From Prado023 sp032123675 (GTDB lineage Bacteria > Actinomycetota > Actinomycetes > S36-B12 > CAIYMF01): 5,844 bases of DNA. The notes beneath the pieces were generated by a model. That model did not search any database and had not been told where the DNA came from. It saw only the letters and a list, made by a program, of their open reading frames with translations. A program made the position numbers and the translations under genes. Position 1 is the stretch's first letter, and each line of letters begins with the position of its first letter. Below are positions 1 to 5,656 of the stretch, in pieces. The DNA is taken from the NCBI GenBank assembly GCA_032123675.1, contig JAQBEX010000017.1:1-5844 (forward strand), given 5' to 3'.

Positions 1-2
1 CC

Positions 3-848
3 CTAGAGCCGACAGGCGTGGATGTCGGTGACGAGGATCCCGCGCGCACCCAACTCGTAGAGCTCGTCCATCACGCGGTGCACCTTCTCGCGCGCCACCA
101 TCGCGCGCACCGCCGACCAACGGGCATTGGCCAACGGTGACACCGTCGGCGACTCGATGCCGGGAGTGATCTGGCAGGCCGCCGCGACGAGCTCGGCCGG
201 GATGTCGTAGTCGACCATCACATAGGTCCGCGCGGCGATGACGCCCTGGATCCGGCGCACGAACGTCGCGACCTCGCCCTCCTGGCCGACGCTGGCGCGC
301 CGGATGAGAAGGGCCTCGCTGATGAGCAGCGGGTCACCGATGGGCTCCAGCCCGGCCTGGCGCAGCGTGCCCCCGGTGGCCACGACATCGGCCACAGCCT
401 CAGCGACACCGAGTCGAACGGCGTTCTCCACGGCGCCGTCGAGGCGGACGATTGTTGCCTCCACCTGTGAACGGGCCAGGTAGTCGTCGAGCAGCCCCGG
501 GTACGAGGTGGCGATCCGCTTCCCAGACAGGTCCGCGACCTCGTGGGCCGCACCAGCGGGGACGGCCAGCCGGAACGTCGACGGGGCGAATCCCAGGCGC
601 ATGACCTCCTTGGCCGACGCGCGGCTGTCGAGCAGCATGTCGAGCCCGGTGATCCCGAGGTCCAGGGTCCCCGAGCCGACGTAGATCGCGATGTCGCGGG
701 GCCGCAGGAAGAAGAACTCGACACCGTTGGTCTCGTCAGTGACGACGAGGTCGCGCACGTTGGCCCCCGCGAGGTAGCCGGCCTCGCGCAGGATCCCGCG
801 CGCGGGTTCGGCAAGAGCGCCCTTGTTGGGCACGGCGATGCGGAGCAT
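3..848 (-). CDS. hisG: ATP phosphoribosyltransferase, long form (HisG)
   Basis: HisG catalyses the first, committed step of histidine synthesis, ATP + PRPP to N1-(5-phosphoribosyl)-ATP, in the cytosol. The 281-residue product has the family N-terminus MLRIAVPNKGAL, the VEFFFLRPRDIAIYVGSG block (about 43-60), GITGLD (65-70), and the PRPP-loop region DVVATGGTL (154-162). The C-terminal part (about 205-281, ending in ILVTDIHACRL) is the regulatory domain of the long-form enzymes, which work without HisZ and are typically inhibited by histidine. I chose the ATG at 848 because GAGGA lies 5 bases upstream and the protein then begins exactly where homologues begin. An in-frame GTG at 878, overlapping the hisE stop, would add ten residues and is less likely. 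The gene follows hisE after 26 bases and is probably co-transcribed with it. The stop is only two bases from the window edge, so no terminator can be seen. Confidence 0.97.
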   Translation of the reverse strand: MLRIAVPNKGALAEPARGILREAGYLAGANVRDLVVTDETNGVEFFFLRPRDIAIYVGSGTLDLGITGLDMLLDSRASAKEVMRLGFAPSTFRLAVPAGAAHEVADLSGKRIATSYPGLLDDYLARSQVEATIVRLDGAVENAVRLGVAEAVADVVATGGTLRQAGLEPIGDPLLISEALLIRRASVGQEGEVATFVRRIQGVIAARTYVMVDYDIPAELVAAACQITPGIESPTVSPLANARWSAVRAMVAREKVHRVMDELYELGARGILVTDIHACRL

Positions 849-853
849 GACTG

Positions 854-858
854 TCCTC
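854..858 (-). promoter_or_regulatory. Ribosome binding site of hisG
   Basis: The minus strand reads GAGGA, 5 bases before the ATG at 848. This site decides between that ATG and the in-frame GTG at 878, which has no comparable site. Confidence 0.7.
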
Positions 859-874
859 ACTGAAGAGCGGTGGA

Positions 875-1138
875 TCACAGGTGGTCGTAGACGTCCTCGA
901 GGGTCAGTCCCGAGGCGATCATCAGGACCTGTGCGTGGTAGAGCAGCTGGGAGATCTCCTCAGCGGTGCGAGCGGGCCCCTCATGCTCGGCAGCCATCCA
1001 GGCCTCGGCGGCCTCCTCGACAACCTTCTTGCCGACGGCGTGCACACCGCCGGAGAGCAGCGCAACGGTCCCCGATCCGGCATCCCCCGCAACGGCCTTT
1101 TCAGAGAGCTCGGCAAACAGCTCGTCGAAGGTCTTCAC
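875..1138 (-). CDS. hisE: Phosphoribosyl-ATP pyrophosphatase (HisE)
   Basis: HisE hydrolyses phosphoribosyl-ATP to phosphoribosyl-AMP and pyrophosphate, the second histidine step, acting directly on the HisG product. The 87-residue protein is a free-standing HisE, not fused to HisI, and has the normal family length. It starts KTFDELFAELSEKA. It carries the MazG-like helical core with GKKVVEEAAE (about 36-45) and EEISQLLYHAQVLM (60-73), whose acidic residues bind Mg2+ in the family, and ends GLTLEDVYDHL. The start codon is GTG at 1138; no Shine-Dalgarno sequence is visible before it. A TANNNT hexamer placed 7 bases upstream suggests a possible leaderless transcript. The gene lies 21 bases after the ribH stop and 26 bases before the hisG start. 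Confidence 0.95.
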   Translation of the reverse strand: MKTFDELFAELSEKAVAGDAGSGTVALLSGGVHAVGKKVVEEAAEAWMAAEHEGPARTAEEISQLLYHAQVLMIASGLTLEDVYDHL

Positions 1139-1145
1139 GGCGCCA

Positions 1146-1151
1146 AGACTA
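1146..1151 (-). promoter_or_regulatory. Candidate -10 element for a leaderless hisEG transcript
   Basis: The minus strand reads TAGTCT, matching the actinobacterial TANNNT -10 pattern. Seven bases separate it from the GTG of hisE, so initiation would fall at or next to the start codon. The absence of a Shine-Dalgarno sequence before hisE fits this. No convincing -35 was found; the nearest candidate (GTCACA, 1172-1177) would need a 20-base spacer. A hexamer this loose occurs often by chance. Confidence 0.35.
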
Positions 1152-1159
1152 CCGGCCGT

Positions 1160-1657
1160 TCAGAAGCCCGTTGTGACGCCCGATCCCGGTCGCCGGATGC
1201 CGGGGATGGTCAGCGCGAGCGACAGGGCCGCCTCGGCAGCCTCGCGGCCCTTGTCCTCGTGAGAGCCGGGCAGGCCGGCTCGGTCGAGGGCCTGGGCCTC
1301 GTCATCACAGGTGAGCAGGCCGAAACCCACCGGAACGCCGGTGTCGAGGGCAACGCGGGACAACCCCGACGTGGCAGCATCACAGACGTACTCGAAGTGG
1401 GGGGTGCCCCCGCGGATGATCACGCCGAGGGCGATCACCGCATCGAAGCCCGCCCGTGCGGCCACCTGAGCGGCCAGCGGCAGCTCGAAGGAGCCGGGGA
1501 CCCGGTAGAGCACGCTGACGGCCCCGGACCGGGTGCAGGTGGACGTCGCACCCTCGATCAGCCCGTCCATCACGGTGTCGTGCCACGAGGAGGCCACGAT
1601 CGCGACCCGCTTGCCCTCGGCGTCGATCTGGATGCCCGGAGCCCCTGAACCACTCAT
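1160..1657 (-). CDS. ribH: 6,7-dimethyl-8-ribityllumazine synthase (RibH)
   Basis: RibH condenses 5-amino-6-ribitylamino-uracil (from the RibD branch) with 3,4-dihydroxy-2-butanone 4-phosphate (from RibB) to give 6,7-dimethyl-8-ribityllumazine. The 165-residue protein has the family landmarks in order: VAIVASSWH (18-26), with the aromatic residue that stacks on the substrate; VPGSFELPL (53-61), with the phosphate/substrate-binding SFE; ALGVIIRGGTPHFEYV (76-91), with catalytic His87; FGLLTCDDEAQA (112-122); and EDKG (134-137). Family members assemble as pentamers or icosahedral 60-mers; the sequence does not tell which applies here. The ATG at 1657 overlaps the ribBA stop by four bases and has a strong ribosome binding site inside the ribBA coding end. 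The C-terminal tail after about residue 152 (GIRRPGSGVTTGF) looks unstructured. Confidence 0.97.
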   Translation of the reverse strand: MSGSGAPGIQIDAEGKRVAIVASSWHDTVMDGLIEGATSTCTRSGAVSVLYRVPGSFELPLAAQVAARAGFDAVIALGVIIRGGTPHFEYVCDAATSGLSRVALDTGVPVGFGLLTCDDEAQALDRAGLPGSHEDKGREAAEAALSLALTIPGIRRPGSGVTTGF

Positions 1658-3096
1658 CGATGTCCTCCCATATGACCCATCCGATCCCGCTTCGTGGCCA
1701 GGTAGACCTCGTTGAAGGGGTTGGGGGCGATCTCGAGCGGAACGCGATCCACGATCCGCAGGCCGTAGCCGGACAGGCCCGCGAGCTTGGCCGGGTTGTT
1801 AGTCAGCAGGCGCATGGTCCGCACACCGAGGTCCGCGAGGATCTGGGCGCCGGTGCCGTAGTTGCGCGCATCGGCGGGCAGCCCCAGGTCGAGGTTGGCA
1901 TCGACCGTGTCCCGGCCACCGTCCTGCAGGGCGTAGGCGGCCAACTTGGAGACCAGGCCGATCCCCCGTCCCTCGTGCCCGCGCATGTAGAGCACGACTC
2001 CGCGCCCCGCGTCGGACACCGCCCGAAGCGCCGCCTGCAGCTGCGGTCCGCAGTCGCAGCGCAACGATCCGAAGGCGTCGCCCGTGAGGCACTCGGAGTG
2101 CACGCGGACCAGGATGTCCTCCCCGTCACCGATATCCCCGACGACCAGTGCGACGTGCTCGACCTCGTCCAGCGACGAGCGGTAGCCGACCGCCCTGAAG
2201 TCGCCGAACACCGTGGGCAGCGTCGTCGTTGCCACCCGTTCAACCTGACGTTCGTGACCTCGTCGGTAGCGGATGAGGTCCGCGATCGAGATCATCACCA
2301 GGCCATGCTCATCGGCGAATGCACGGCACTGTGGCGCGCGCATCATGGTGCCGTCCTCGTTCATCAGCTCGCACAGCGCACCCGAAGGAGTCATCCCCGC
2401 GAGCGTGGCGAGGTCCACCGCCGCCTCGGTGTGCCCCGGGCGGCGCAGCACCCCACCGGGCACGGCGCGCAGGGGCATCACGTGCCCAGGTCGGGTCAGG
2501 TCGTGGGCCTCGGTGGCCGAGTCCGAGAGCACCTTGATGGTGTGCGCCCGGTCGGCGGCTGAGATACCCGTGGATGCAACGTCGCGAGCATCAACCGACA
2601 CGGCGTAGGCCGTCTGCTTCCGATCCTCGTTCACGGCAGTCATGGGCGGCAGGCCGAGCCGATCGAGGTCCTCCCCGACCAGGCTCACGCAGATGTACCC
2701 GGAGGTGTGCCGGATCATGAAGGCCGTCAGCTCCGGGGTGGCACGCTGGCCGGCGAAGATGAGGTCGCCCTCGTTCTCACGGTCCTCGTCATCCACCACG
2801 ACGACGGCCTCGCCCCGGGCGACGGCCGCAATCGCAGCCGGGATGCCGTCGAGCGGGACCCCACCGGCGGCCGAGGTCGGTGCGGCGGAGGCGAACTCGT
2901 CCGCCTGGGTCGTTGTCGTCATGGCCGACGATGCCGACGAGCCGGTCGAGCCGGTCGAATCAGTCGAGGCCGTCGTCGGTGGGTCCACGACGACCTCGCT
3001 GGCCGCCACCGGCTGCGCAGCCACGCGCTCTGCGGGCTCGTCGTCGTAGCCGGTGGGGATGCCTGCGTGGCCGAAGTCCGAATCCCGGGGCGTCAT
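1654..3096 (-). CDS. ribBA: Bifunctional DHBP synthase / GTP cyclohydrolase II (RibBA)
   Basis: This enzyme supplies both starting compounds of riboflavin synthesis. The RibB domain makes 3,4-dihydroxy-2-butanone 4-phosphate from ribulose-5-phosphate, and the RibA domain opens GTP to the diaminopyrimidine. RibB spans about 81-285, with the acidic metal-binding motif DDEDRENEGD (102-111), TSG (131-133), RPGHV (202-206), HTEAAVDL (222-229) and Glu243. RibA spans about 286-470, with zinc cysteines 336, 347 and 349 in the C-x10-C-x-C spacing, RGHEGRGIGL (372-381), Asp409/Arg411 at the catalytic pair positions, and LLTNNPAK (430-437). The 480-residue length includes an unusual N-terminal stretch (1-80) rich in Ser, Thr, Ala and acidic residues. 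The ATG at 3096 overlaps the ribE stop (ATGA), supporting this start; Met59 (ATG at 2922) is an alternative but has no ribosome binding site. Neither domain lacks a key residue. Confidence 0.96.
   Translation of the reverse strand: MTPRDSDFGHAGIPTGYDDEPAERVAAQPVAASEVVVDPPTTASTDSTGSTGSSASSAMTTTTQADEFASAAPTSAAGGVPLDGIPAAIAAVARGEAVVVVDDEDRENEGDLIFAGQRATPELTAFMIRHTSGYICVSLVGEDLDRLGLPPMTAVNEDRKQTAYAVSVDARDVASTGISAADRAHTIKVLSDSATEAHDLTRPGHVMPLRAVPGGVLRRPGHTEAAVDLATLAGMTPSGALCELMNEDGTMMRAPQCRAFADEHGLVMISIADLIRYRRGHERQVERVATTTLPTVFGDFRAVGYRSSLDEVEHVALVVGDIGDGEDILVRVHSECLTGDAFGSLRCDCGPQLQAALRAVSDAGRGVVLYMRGHEGRGIGLVSKLAAYALQDGGRDTVDANLDLGLPADARNYGTGAQILADLGVRTMRLLTNNPAKLAGLSGYGLRIVDRVPLEIAPNPFNEVYLATKRDRMGHMGGHR
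1663..1669 (-). promoter_or_regulatory. Ribosome binding site of ribH, inside the ribBA 3' end
   Basis: The minus strand reads GGGAGGA, 5 bases before the ribH ATG. It lies within the last codons of ribBA and encodes part of its Gly/His-rich tail. It gives ribH its own initiation signal in addition to stop/start coupling. Confidence 0.75.
2941..2976. repeat. Imperfect 9-base tandem repeat within the ribBA N-terminal extension
   Basis: On the plus strand two identical GCCGGTCGA units (2941-2949, 2950-2958) are followed by diverged copies ATCAGTCGA (2959-2967) and GGCCGTCGT (2968-2976). In the ribBA frame they encode the Ser-Thr-Asp/Gly run around residues 41-52. The repeat period is three codons, so copy number can change without shifting the frame. 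Confidence 0.6.
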
Positions 3097-3716
3097 GCGC
3101 GCACGCCGACCATGCGTTCGACGTACTTGGCGATGACATCCACCTCGAGGTTGACCGGGTCGCCGACCTGCCGACTGCCGAGCGTGGTGTCCGAAAGCGT
3201 GGTCGGGATCAAGGAGACGGAGAACCAGGACTCATCGCCGGCAGCGTCGGAGCCGTCCACCACCTCCACGACGGTCAGTGACACGCCGTCGATGGTGATC
3301 GACCCCTTCTCGACGAGGAAGCGTGCGAGCTCGACGGGAACCTCGACCTCCACCACCACCTCCCAGTTCTCGCTGGGGTGCCGGGCCCGGATCCGGCCGA
3401 GCCCGTCGACGTGGCCCTGGACGATATGACCCCCGAAGCGCCCGTCGGCTGCCATCGGCCGCTCCAGGTTGACCGGGTCGCCGGGCCGCAGGGCACCAAG
3501 GGCGCTGCGCCGCAGGGTCTCGGCCATCACGTCGGCGCTGAACCGGTCGCCGTCGAGGGAGACCGCGGTCAGGCACACGCCGTTGACCGCGATGCTGTCA
3601 CCGTGGGAGGCGCCGGAGGTCACGCGCGGCCCGGATATCACCAGGCGCGATGAGTCGTCGGCCAACGGGGTGACCTCGACGACCTGGCCGAGCTCCTCGA
3701 CAATGCCGGTGAACAC
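3093..3716 (-). CDS. ribE: Riboflavin synthase, alpha subunit (RibE; RibC in E. coli naming)
   Basis: The enzyme dismutates two molecules of dimethyl-ribityllumazine to riboflavin and the ribitylamino-pyrimidine, which returns to RibH. The 207-residue product begins with the invariant MFTGIVEE and contains the two lumazine-binding barrels expected of the family. The first barrel (about 1-95) includes GDSIAVNGVCLTA with Ser41 and Cys48. The second (about 96-190) begins at GGHIVQGHVDG, with His97 and His102, and includes GSITIDGVSLTV. These positions match the numbering of the E. coli enzyme. The start codon is GTG at 3716, preceded by a perfect AAGGAGGT. The gene follows ribD by 45 bases and its TGA overlaps the ribBA ATG. 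The family works as a homotrimer in the cytosol. Confidence 0.97.
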   Translation of the reverse strand: MFTGIVEELGQVVEVTPLADDSSRLVISGPRVTSGASHGDSIAVNGVCLTAVSLDGDRFSADVMAETLRRSALGALRPGDPVNLERPMAADGRFGGHIVQGHVDGLGRIRARHPSENWEVVVEVEVPVELARFLVEKGSITIDGVSLTVVEVVDGSDAAGDESWFSVSLIPTTLSDTTLGSRQVGDPVNLEVDVIAKYVERMVGVRA

Positions 3717-3723
3717 TTCCGTG

Positions 3724-3731
3724 ACCTCCTT
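3724..3731 (-). promoter_or_regulatory. Strong ribosome binding site of ribE
   Basis: The minus strand reads AAGGAGGT, a full match to the anti-Shine-Dalgarno end of 16S rRNA, with 7 bases to the GTG at 3716. It is the strongest such site in the window and supports the GTG start. Confidence 0.85.
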
Positions 3732-3761
3732 GATGCGTGCGGACCCGGTGAGCAGGGGTGC

Positions 3762-4814
3762 TTACCCCCCTCGTTGAGGCTCCGTGGGGGCCATTCTCCC
3801 GTCCAGACGCACATCCTGGCCAACTCGGGTCGATCCAGTGATCTCCAGGGGCATGGCCGAGCCGATCCCCGGGATGCCCAGATCGCCCACGGCGGCCGGT
3901 CCCGCGCCGAGCAGGATGGGTGCCAGGTACCAGATCACCCGGTCGACGAGCCCGTCGGCGAGGAAGGCTGCGGCGAGAGTTGGCCCGCCTTCGAGCAGCA
4001 CGTGTTGCACGTCGTCGTCCGCCAGCAACGCCAGGACGCGCGCGGGCGACTCATCCGGGAAGACTCGCAGCGCGGCCCGGCCGTCGCGCAGCGCCGCGTC
4101 CGCGGGGATCTCGGAGCGCCCCATGACGACCCGGAGCGGCTGCCGACCGGTCGCGTTGCCCGCCGCATCGCGGACCGTCAGCGACGGGTCATCGGCCAGG
4201 GCGGTGCCCGTGCCGATCAGGACAGCATCGACCTTGGCGCGCAGCTCGTGGACCTCGGCGCGGGCGGCCTCCCCGGTGATCCACCGGCTGGACCCGTCTG
4301 CTGCGGCGATTCGACCGTCAAGCGAGCTGGCGACCTTCCAGGTGACCATCGGGCGGCCGTGGGTGACTGCGAAGGTCCACGCCTCGTTGACCTGCTCCGC
4401 CTCGTCGGCGAGCAATCCCGCGACGACGTCGATGCCCGCCGCCCCGAGGCGCTGCGCTCCCCCGGCCGCCAGCGGGTTGGGATCAGCCTGGGCGTAGACG
4501 ACGCGGGCAACGCCGGCATCGATCAGCGCTTGGGCGCACGGACCTGTCCGCCCGGTGTGGTTGCACGGTTCGAGCGTGACCACGGCGGTCGCGCCACGAG
4601 CGGCTCCCCCAGCGGCCTCCAGCGCTGCGGCCTCAGCGTGTGCCGTGCCAGCGCCGCGGTGGAAGCCCTCCGCGACGGTGGCGCCGGACGGGTCGAGCAG
4701 GACGCATCCCACCCGCGGGTTCGGGCTGCGCGGGACGCCGGCCGTGGTCGCCAGCTCGACGGCACGCACCATCGCCGCCCGCTCGGCTGCGGTCGGCTGG
4801 CTGAGCTCGCTCAC
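3762..4814 (-). CDS. ribD: Bifunctional diaminohydroxyphosphoribosylaminopyrimidine deaminase / aminouracil reductase (RibD)
   Basis: RibD performs the second and third steps of the GTP branch: deamination of the pyrimidine ring, then NADPH-dependent reduction of the ribosyl chain. The 350-residue protein has an N-terminal zinc deaminase domain (about 8-150) with PNPRVGCVL (31-39), HAE (His59, Glu61) and PC..........C (Cys84, Cys93). The Glu is the proton shuttle and His/Cys/Cys hold zinc. The C-terminal reductase domain (about 154-340) shows WKVASSLDGRIA (159-170), GTGTALADDP (201-210) and LLEGGPTLAAAF (272-283). The start is GTG at 4814, overlapping the rpe stop as GTGA; no Shine-Dalgarno sequence is evident, so translation is probably coupled to rpe. 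The open frame continues upstream to an ATG at 4928, but that would overlap rpe extensively and adds an Arg/Gly-rich sequence unlike the family. The protein ends with a short polar tail (PTEPQRGG). Confidence 0.96.
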   Translation of the reverse strand: MSELSQPTAAERAAMVRAVELATTAGVPRSPNPRVGCVLLDPSGATVAEGFHRGAGTAHAEAAALEAAGGAARGATAVVTLEPCNHTGRTGPCAQALIDAGVARVVYAQADPNPLAAGGAQRLGAAGIDVVAGLLADEAEQVNEAWTFAVTHGRPMVTWKVASSLDGRIAAADGSSRWITGEAARAEVHELRAKVDAVLIGTGTALADDPSLTVRDAAGNATGRQPLRVVMGRSEIPADAALRDGRAALRVFPDESPARVLALLADDDVQHVLLEGGPTLAAAFLADGLVDRVIWYLAPILLGAGPAAVGDLGIPGIGSAMPLEITGSTRVGQDVRLDGRMAPTEPQRGG

Positions 4815-5473
4815 AGGGGCGACGCGGCGGACGCTGACGCGCGCAGGGCCGTGCATGCTGCCGCCGGCTCCGCAGCGCCGAAGACCGCGGAGCCCGCGAC
4901 GAACACGTCGGCCCCGGCCTGGGCGCATCGCTCGATCGTGGATTCGGACACGCCGCCGTCGACCTGCAGCCAGATGTCTGCGTCGCCGATGAGCCGGCGG
5001 GCCGCCTGGATCTTGGGCACCGCGAGCTCCAGGAACGGCTGCCCGCCGAACCCCGGCTCGACGCTCATGATCAGGACCATGTCGATCTCGTGGACGAGGT
5101 CGACGAGGGAATCGACGGGGGTCGCCGGCTTGATCCCGACCCCGGCACGCGCACCCTGCCTGCGGATGTCGCGCGCCAGCCGGACCGGGGCCCGCGCCGC
5201 CTCAAGGTGGAAGGTGACGTTGCCCGCGCCTGCCTCGGCGTACCCCGGCGCCCACCGATCCGGGTCGTCGATCATCAGGTGGCAGTCCACCGGCGTGCGC
5301 ACGCGCGACAGCAGCGCCTCCACGATGGGCAGACCGAGGGTGAGGTTGGGGACGAAGTGGTTGTCCATGACATCGACGTGCAGCCAGTCGGCCGTCGCGG
5401 CGACCCGGTCGCACTCGCTGGCCAGATCGGCGAAGTCGGCCGCGAGGATGCTCGGTGAGATTTGGATTCCCAT
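4811..5473 (-). CDS. rpe: Ribulose-phosphate 3-epimerase (Rpe)
   Basis: Rpe interconverts D-ribulose-5-phosphate and D-xylulose-5-phosphate in the pentose phosphate pathway. The 220-residue protein is a complete TIM barrel of usual length. ISPSILAADF (5-14) contains Ser7 and Leu10. HVDVMDNHFVPNLTLG (32-47) supplies the metal ligands His32 and Asp34. CHLMIDDPDRW (64-74) supplies His65, SVEPGFGGQPF (137-147) follows, and VDGG (171-174) supplies catalytic Asp172. FVAGSAVFGA (191-200) is the phosphate-binding end. The C-terminal residues (ASASAASPL) look disordered. It is the first gene of the rib/his run and overlaps ribD by four bases. Its substrate is also the substrate of the RibB domain of RibBA, so co-expression could balance that pool; this is inference. 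The ATG at 5473 gives the conserved N-terminus directly, with no clear ribosome binding site. Confidence 0.96.
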   Translation of the reverse strand: MGIQISPSILAADFADLASECDRVAATADWLHVDVMDNHFVPNLTLGLPIVEALLSRVRTPVDCHLMIDDPDRWAPGYAEAGAGNVTFHLEAARAPVRLARDIRRQGARAGVGIKPATPVDSLVDLVHEIDMVLIMSVEPGFGGQPFLELAVPKIQAARRLIGDADIWLQVDGGVSESTIERCAQAGADVFVAGSAVFGAAEPAAACTALRASASAASPL

Positions 5474-5479
5474 GGCCGC

Positions 5480-5485
5480 AGCCTA
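5480..5485 (-). promoter_or_regulatory. Candidate -10 element of a leaderless rpe-rib transcript
   Basis: The minus strand reads TAGGCT (TANNNT), 6 bases before the rpe ATG. Transcription would start at or within a base of the A of the ATG. No Shine-Dalgarno sequence is visible before rpe, as expected for a leaderless message, a form common in actinobacteria. No -35 of recognisable sequence was found at the usual distance (5503-5508 reads CCCCTC on this strand). If real, this drives the whole run towards hisG. Confidence 0.4.
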
Positions 5486-5506
5486 GCTTCGGATCAGCGC
5501 AGGAGG

Positions 5507-5610
5507 GGGTGGGACGAGCCCAGTGCTGCCGCCACGATGCCGGGTCGCAGACCGTCCGTGGGCGTCTGTCCACAGGGTGGTTCGGGTGGGGTGGTGTTGT
5601 CGGAGGGTGG
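5507..5610 (+). repeat. Cluster of GGGTGG motifs in the divergent intergenic region
   Basis: GGGTGG occurs at 5507-5512, 5575-5580, 5584-5589, 5589-5594 and 5605-5610 on the plus strand. G-tracts of three or more at 5575-5577, 5584-5586, 5588-5591, 5605-5607 and 5609-5613 could in principle form a G-quadruplex, with one loop of 13 bases. No function is known to me, and a high-GC background makes such runs less remarkable. Confidence 0.4.
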
Positions 5611-5619
5611 GGGTAGTGT
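5597..5619 (+). promoter_or_regulatory. RecA-NDp (PafBC-type) DNA-damage promoter
   Basis: The plus strand has TTGTCGGAG (5597-5605), exactly 8 bases, then TAGTGT (5614-5619). The LexA-independent damage promoter of mycobacteria and relatives, activated by PafBC, has the form TTGTCRGTG-N8-TAnnnT. The match here is complete in spacing and -10 and differs at one position of the upstream block (A for T). Transcription would begin near 5626, about 30 bases before the GTG at 5657. Confidence 0.65.
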
Positions 5620-5636
5620 TCGAACATCAGTACGAA
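5619..5636 (+). promoter_or_regulatory. LexA (SOS) box overlapping the promoter start
   Basis: The sequence TTCGAACATCAGTACGAA is an interrupted palindrome. It matches the actinobacterial SOS box TCGAAC-N4-GTTCGA at 11 of 12 positions (GTACGA instead of GTTCGA in the right arm). It begins at the last base of the upstream -10 and covers the predicted transcription start, where bound LexA would block initiation. Regulation by LexA is inferred from the motif and position. Confidence 0.7.
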
Positions 5637-5656
5637 TCAGGTGGATGGGGGGTCCA

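Noticed and set aside
846..878. An in-frame GTG at 878 as hisG start, overlapping the hisE stop as GTGA.
   Set aside because: The ten extra residues (IHRSSVRTV) are not part of the HisG N-terminus. The ATG at 848 has its own ribosome binding site and gives the usual start.
3754..3769. Small hairpin on the minus strand around the ribD stop (AGGGG ... CCCCT, loop containing TAA), considered as an attenuator or terminator before ribE.
   Set aside because: The stem is five base pairs with no U-tract after it, and ribE begins downstream with a strong ribosome binding site. Chance pairing in G/C-rich DNA is enough to explain it.
3774..5486. A 570-codon open frame on the plus strand opposite ribD and rpe, and similar long plus-strand frames opposite ribBA (1660-2562, 2707-3429) and hisE/ribH (881-1648).
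   Set aside because: Long antisense frames are routine in high-GC coding DNA. The translations are Arg/Gly/Asp-rich and resemble no family, while the minus-strand proteins opposite have all their catalytic residues.
5548..5568. Inverted repeat CAGAC...GTCTG with an 11-base loop between rpe and the divergent gene.
   Set aside because: Five-base arms are weak, there is no T-tract, and both flanking genes begin rather than end here, so it is not a terminator.
5566..5574. CTGTCCACA, one mismatch from the actinobacterial DnaA box TTGTCCACA.
   Set aside because: It is a single isolated near-match with no cluster, AT-rich stretch or replication genes nearby, so it is probably chance.
5645..5656. 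ATG at 5645 as the start of the plus-strand gene.
   Set aside because: The only purine-rich site (AGGTGG, 5639-5644) touches the ATG with no spacing. GTG at 5657 has a better spaced G-run. The difference is four residues and cannot be settled from this sequence.
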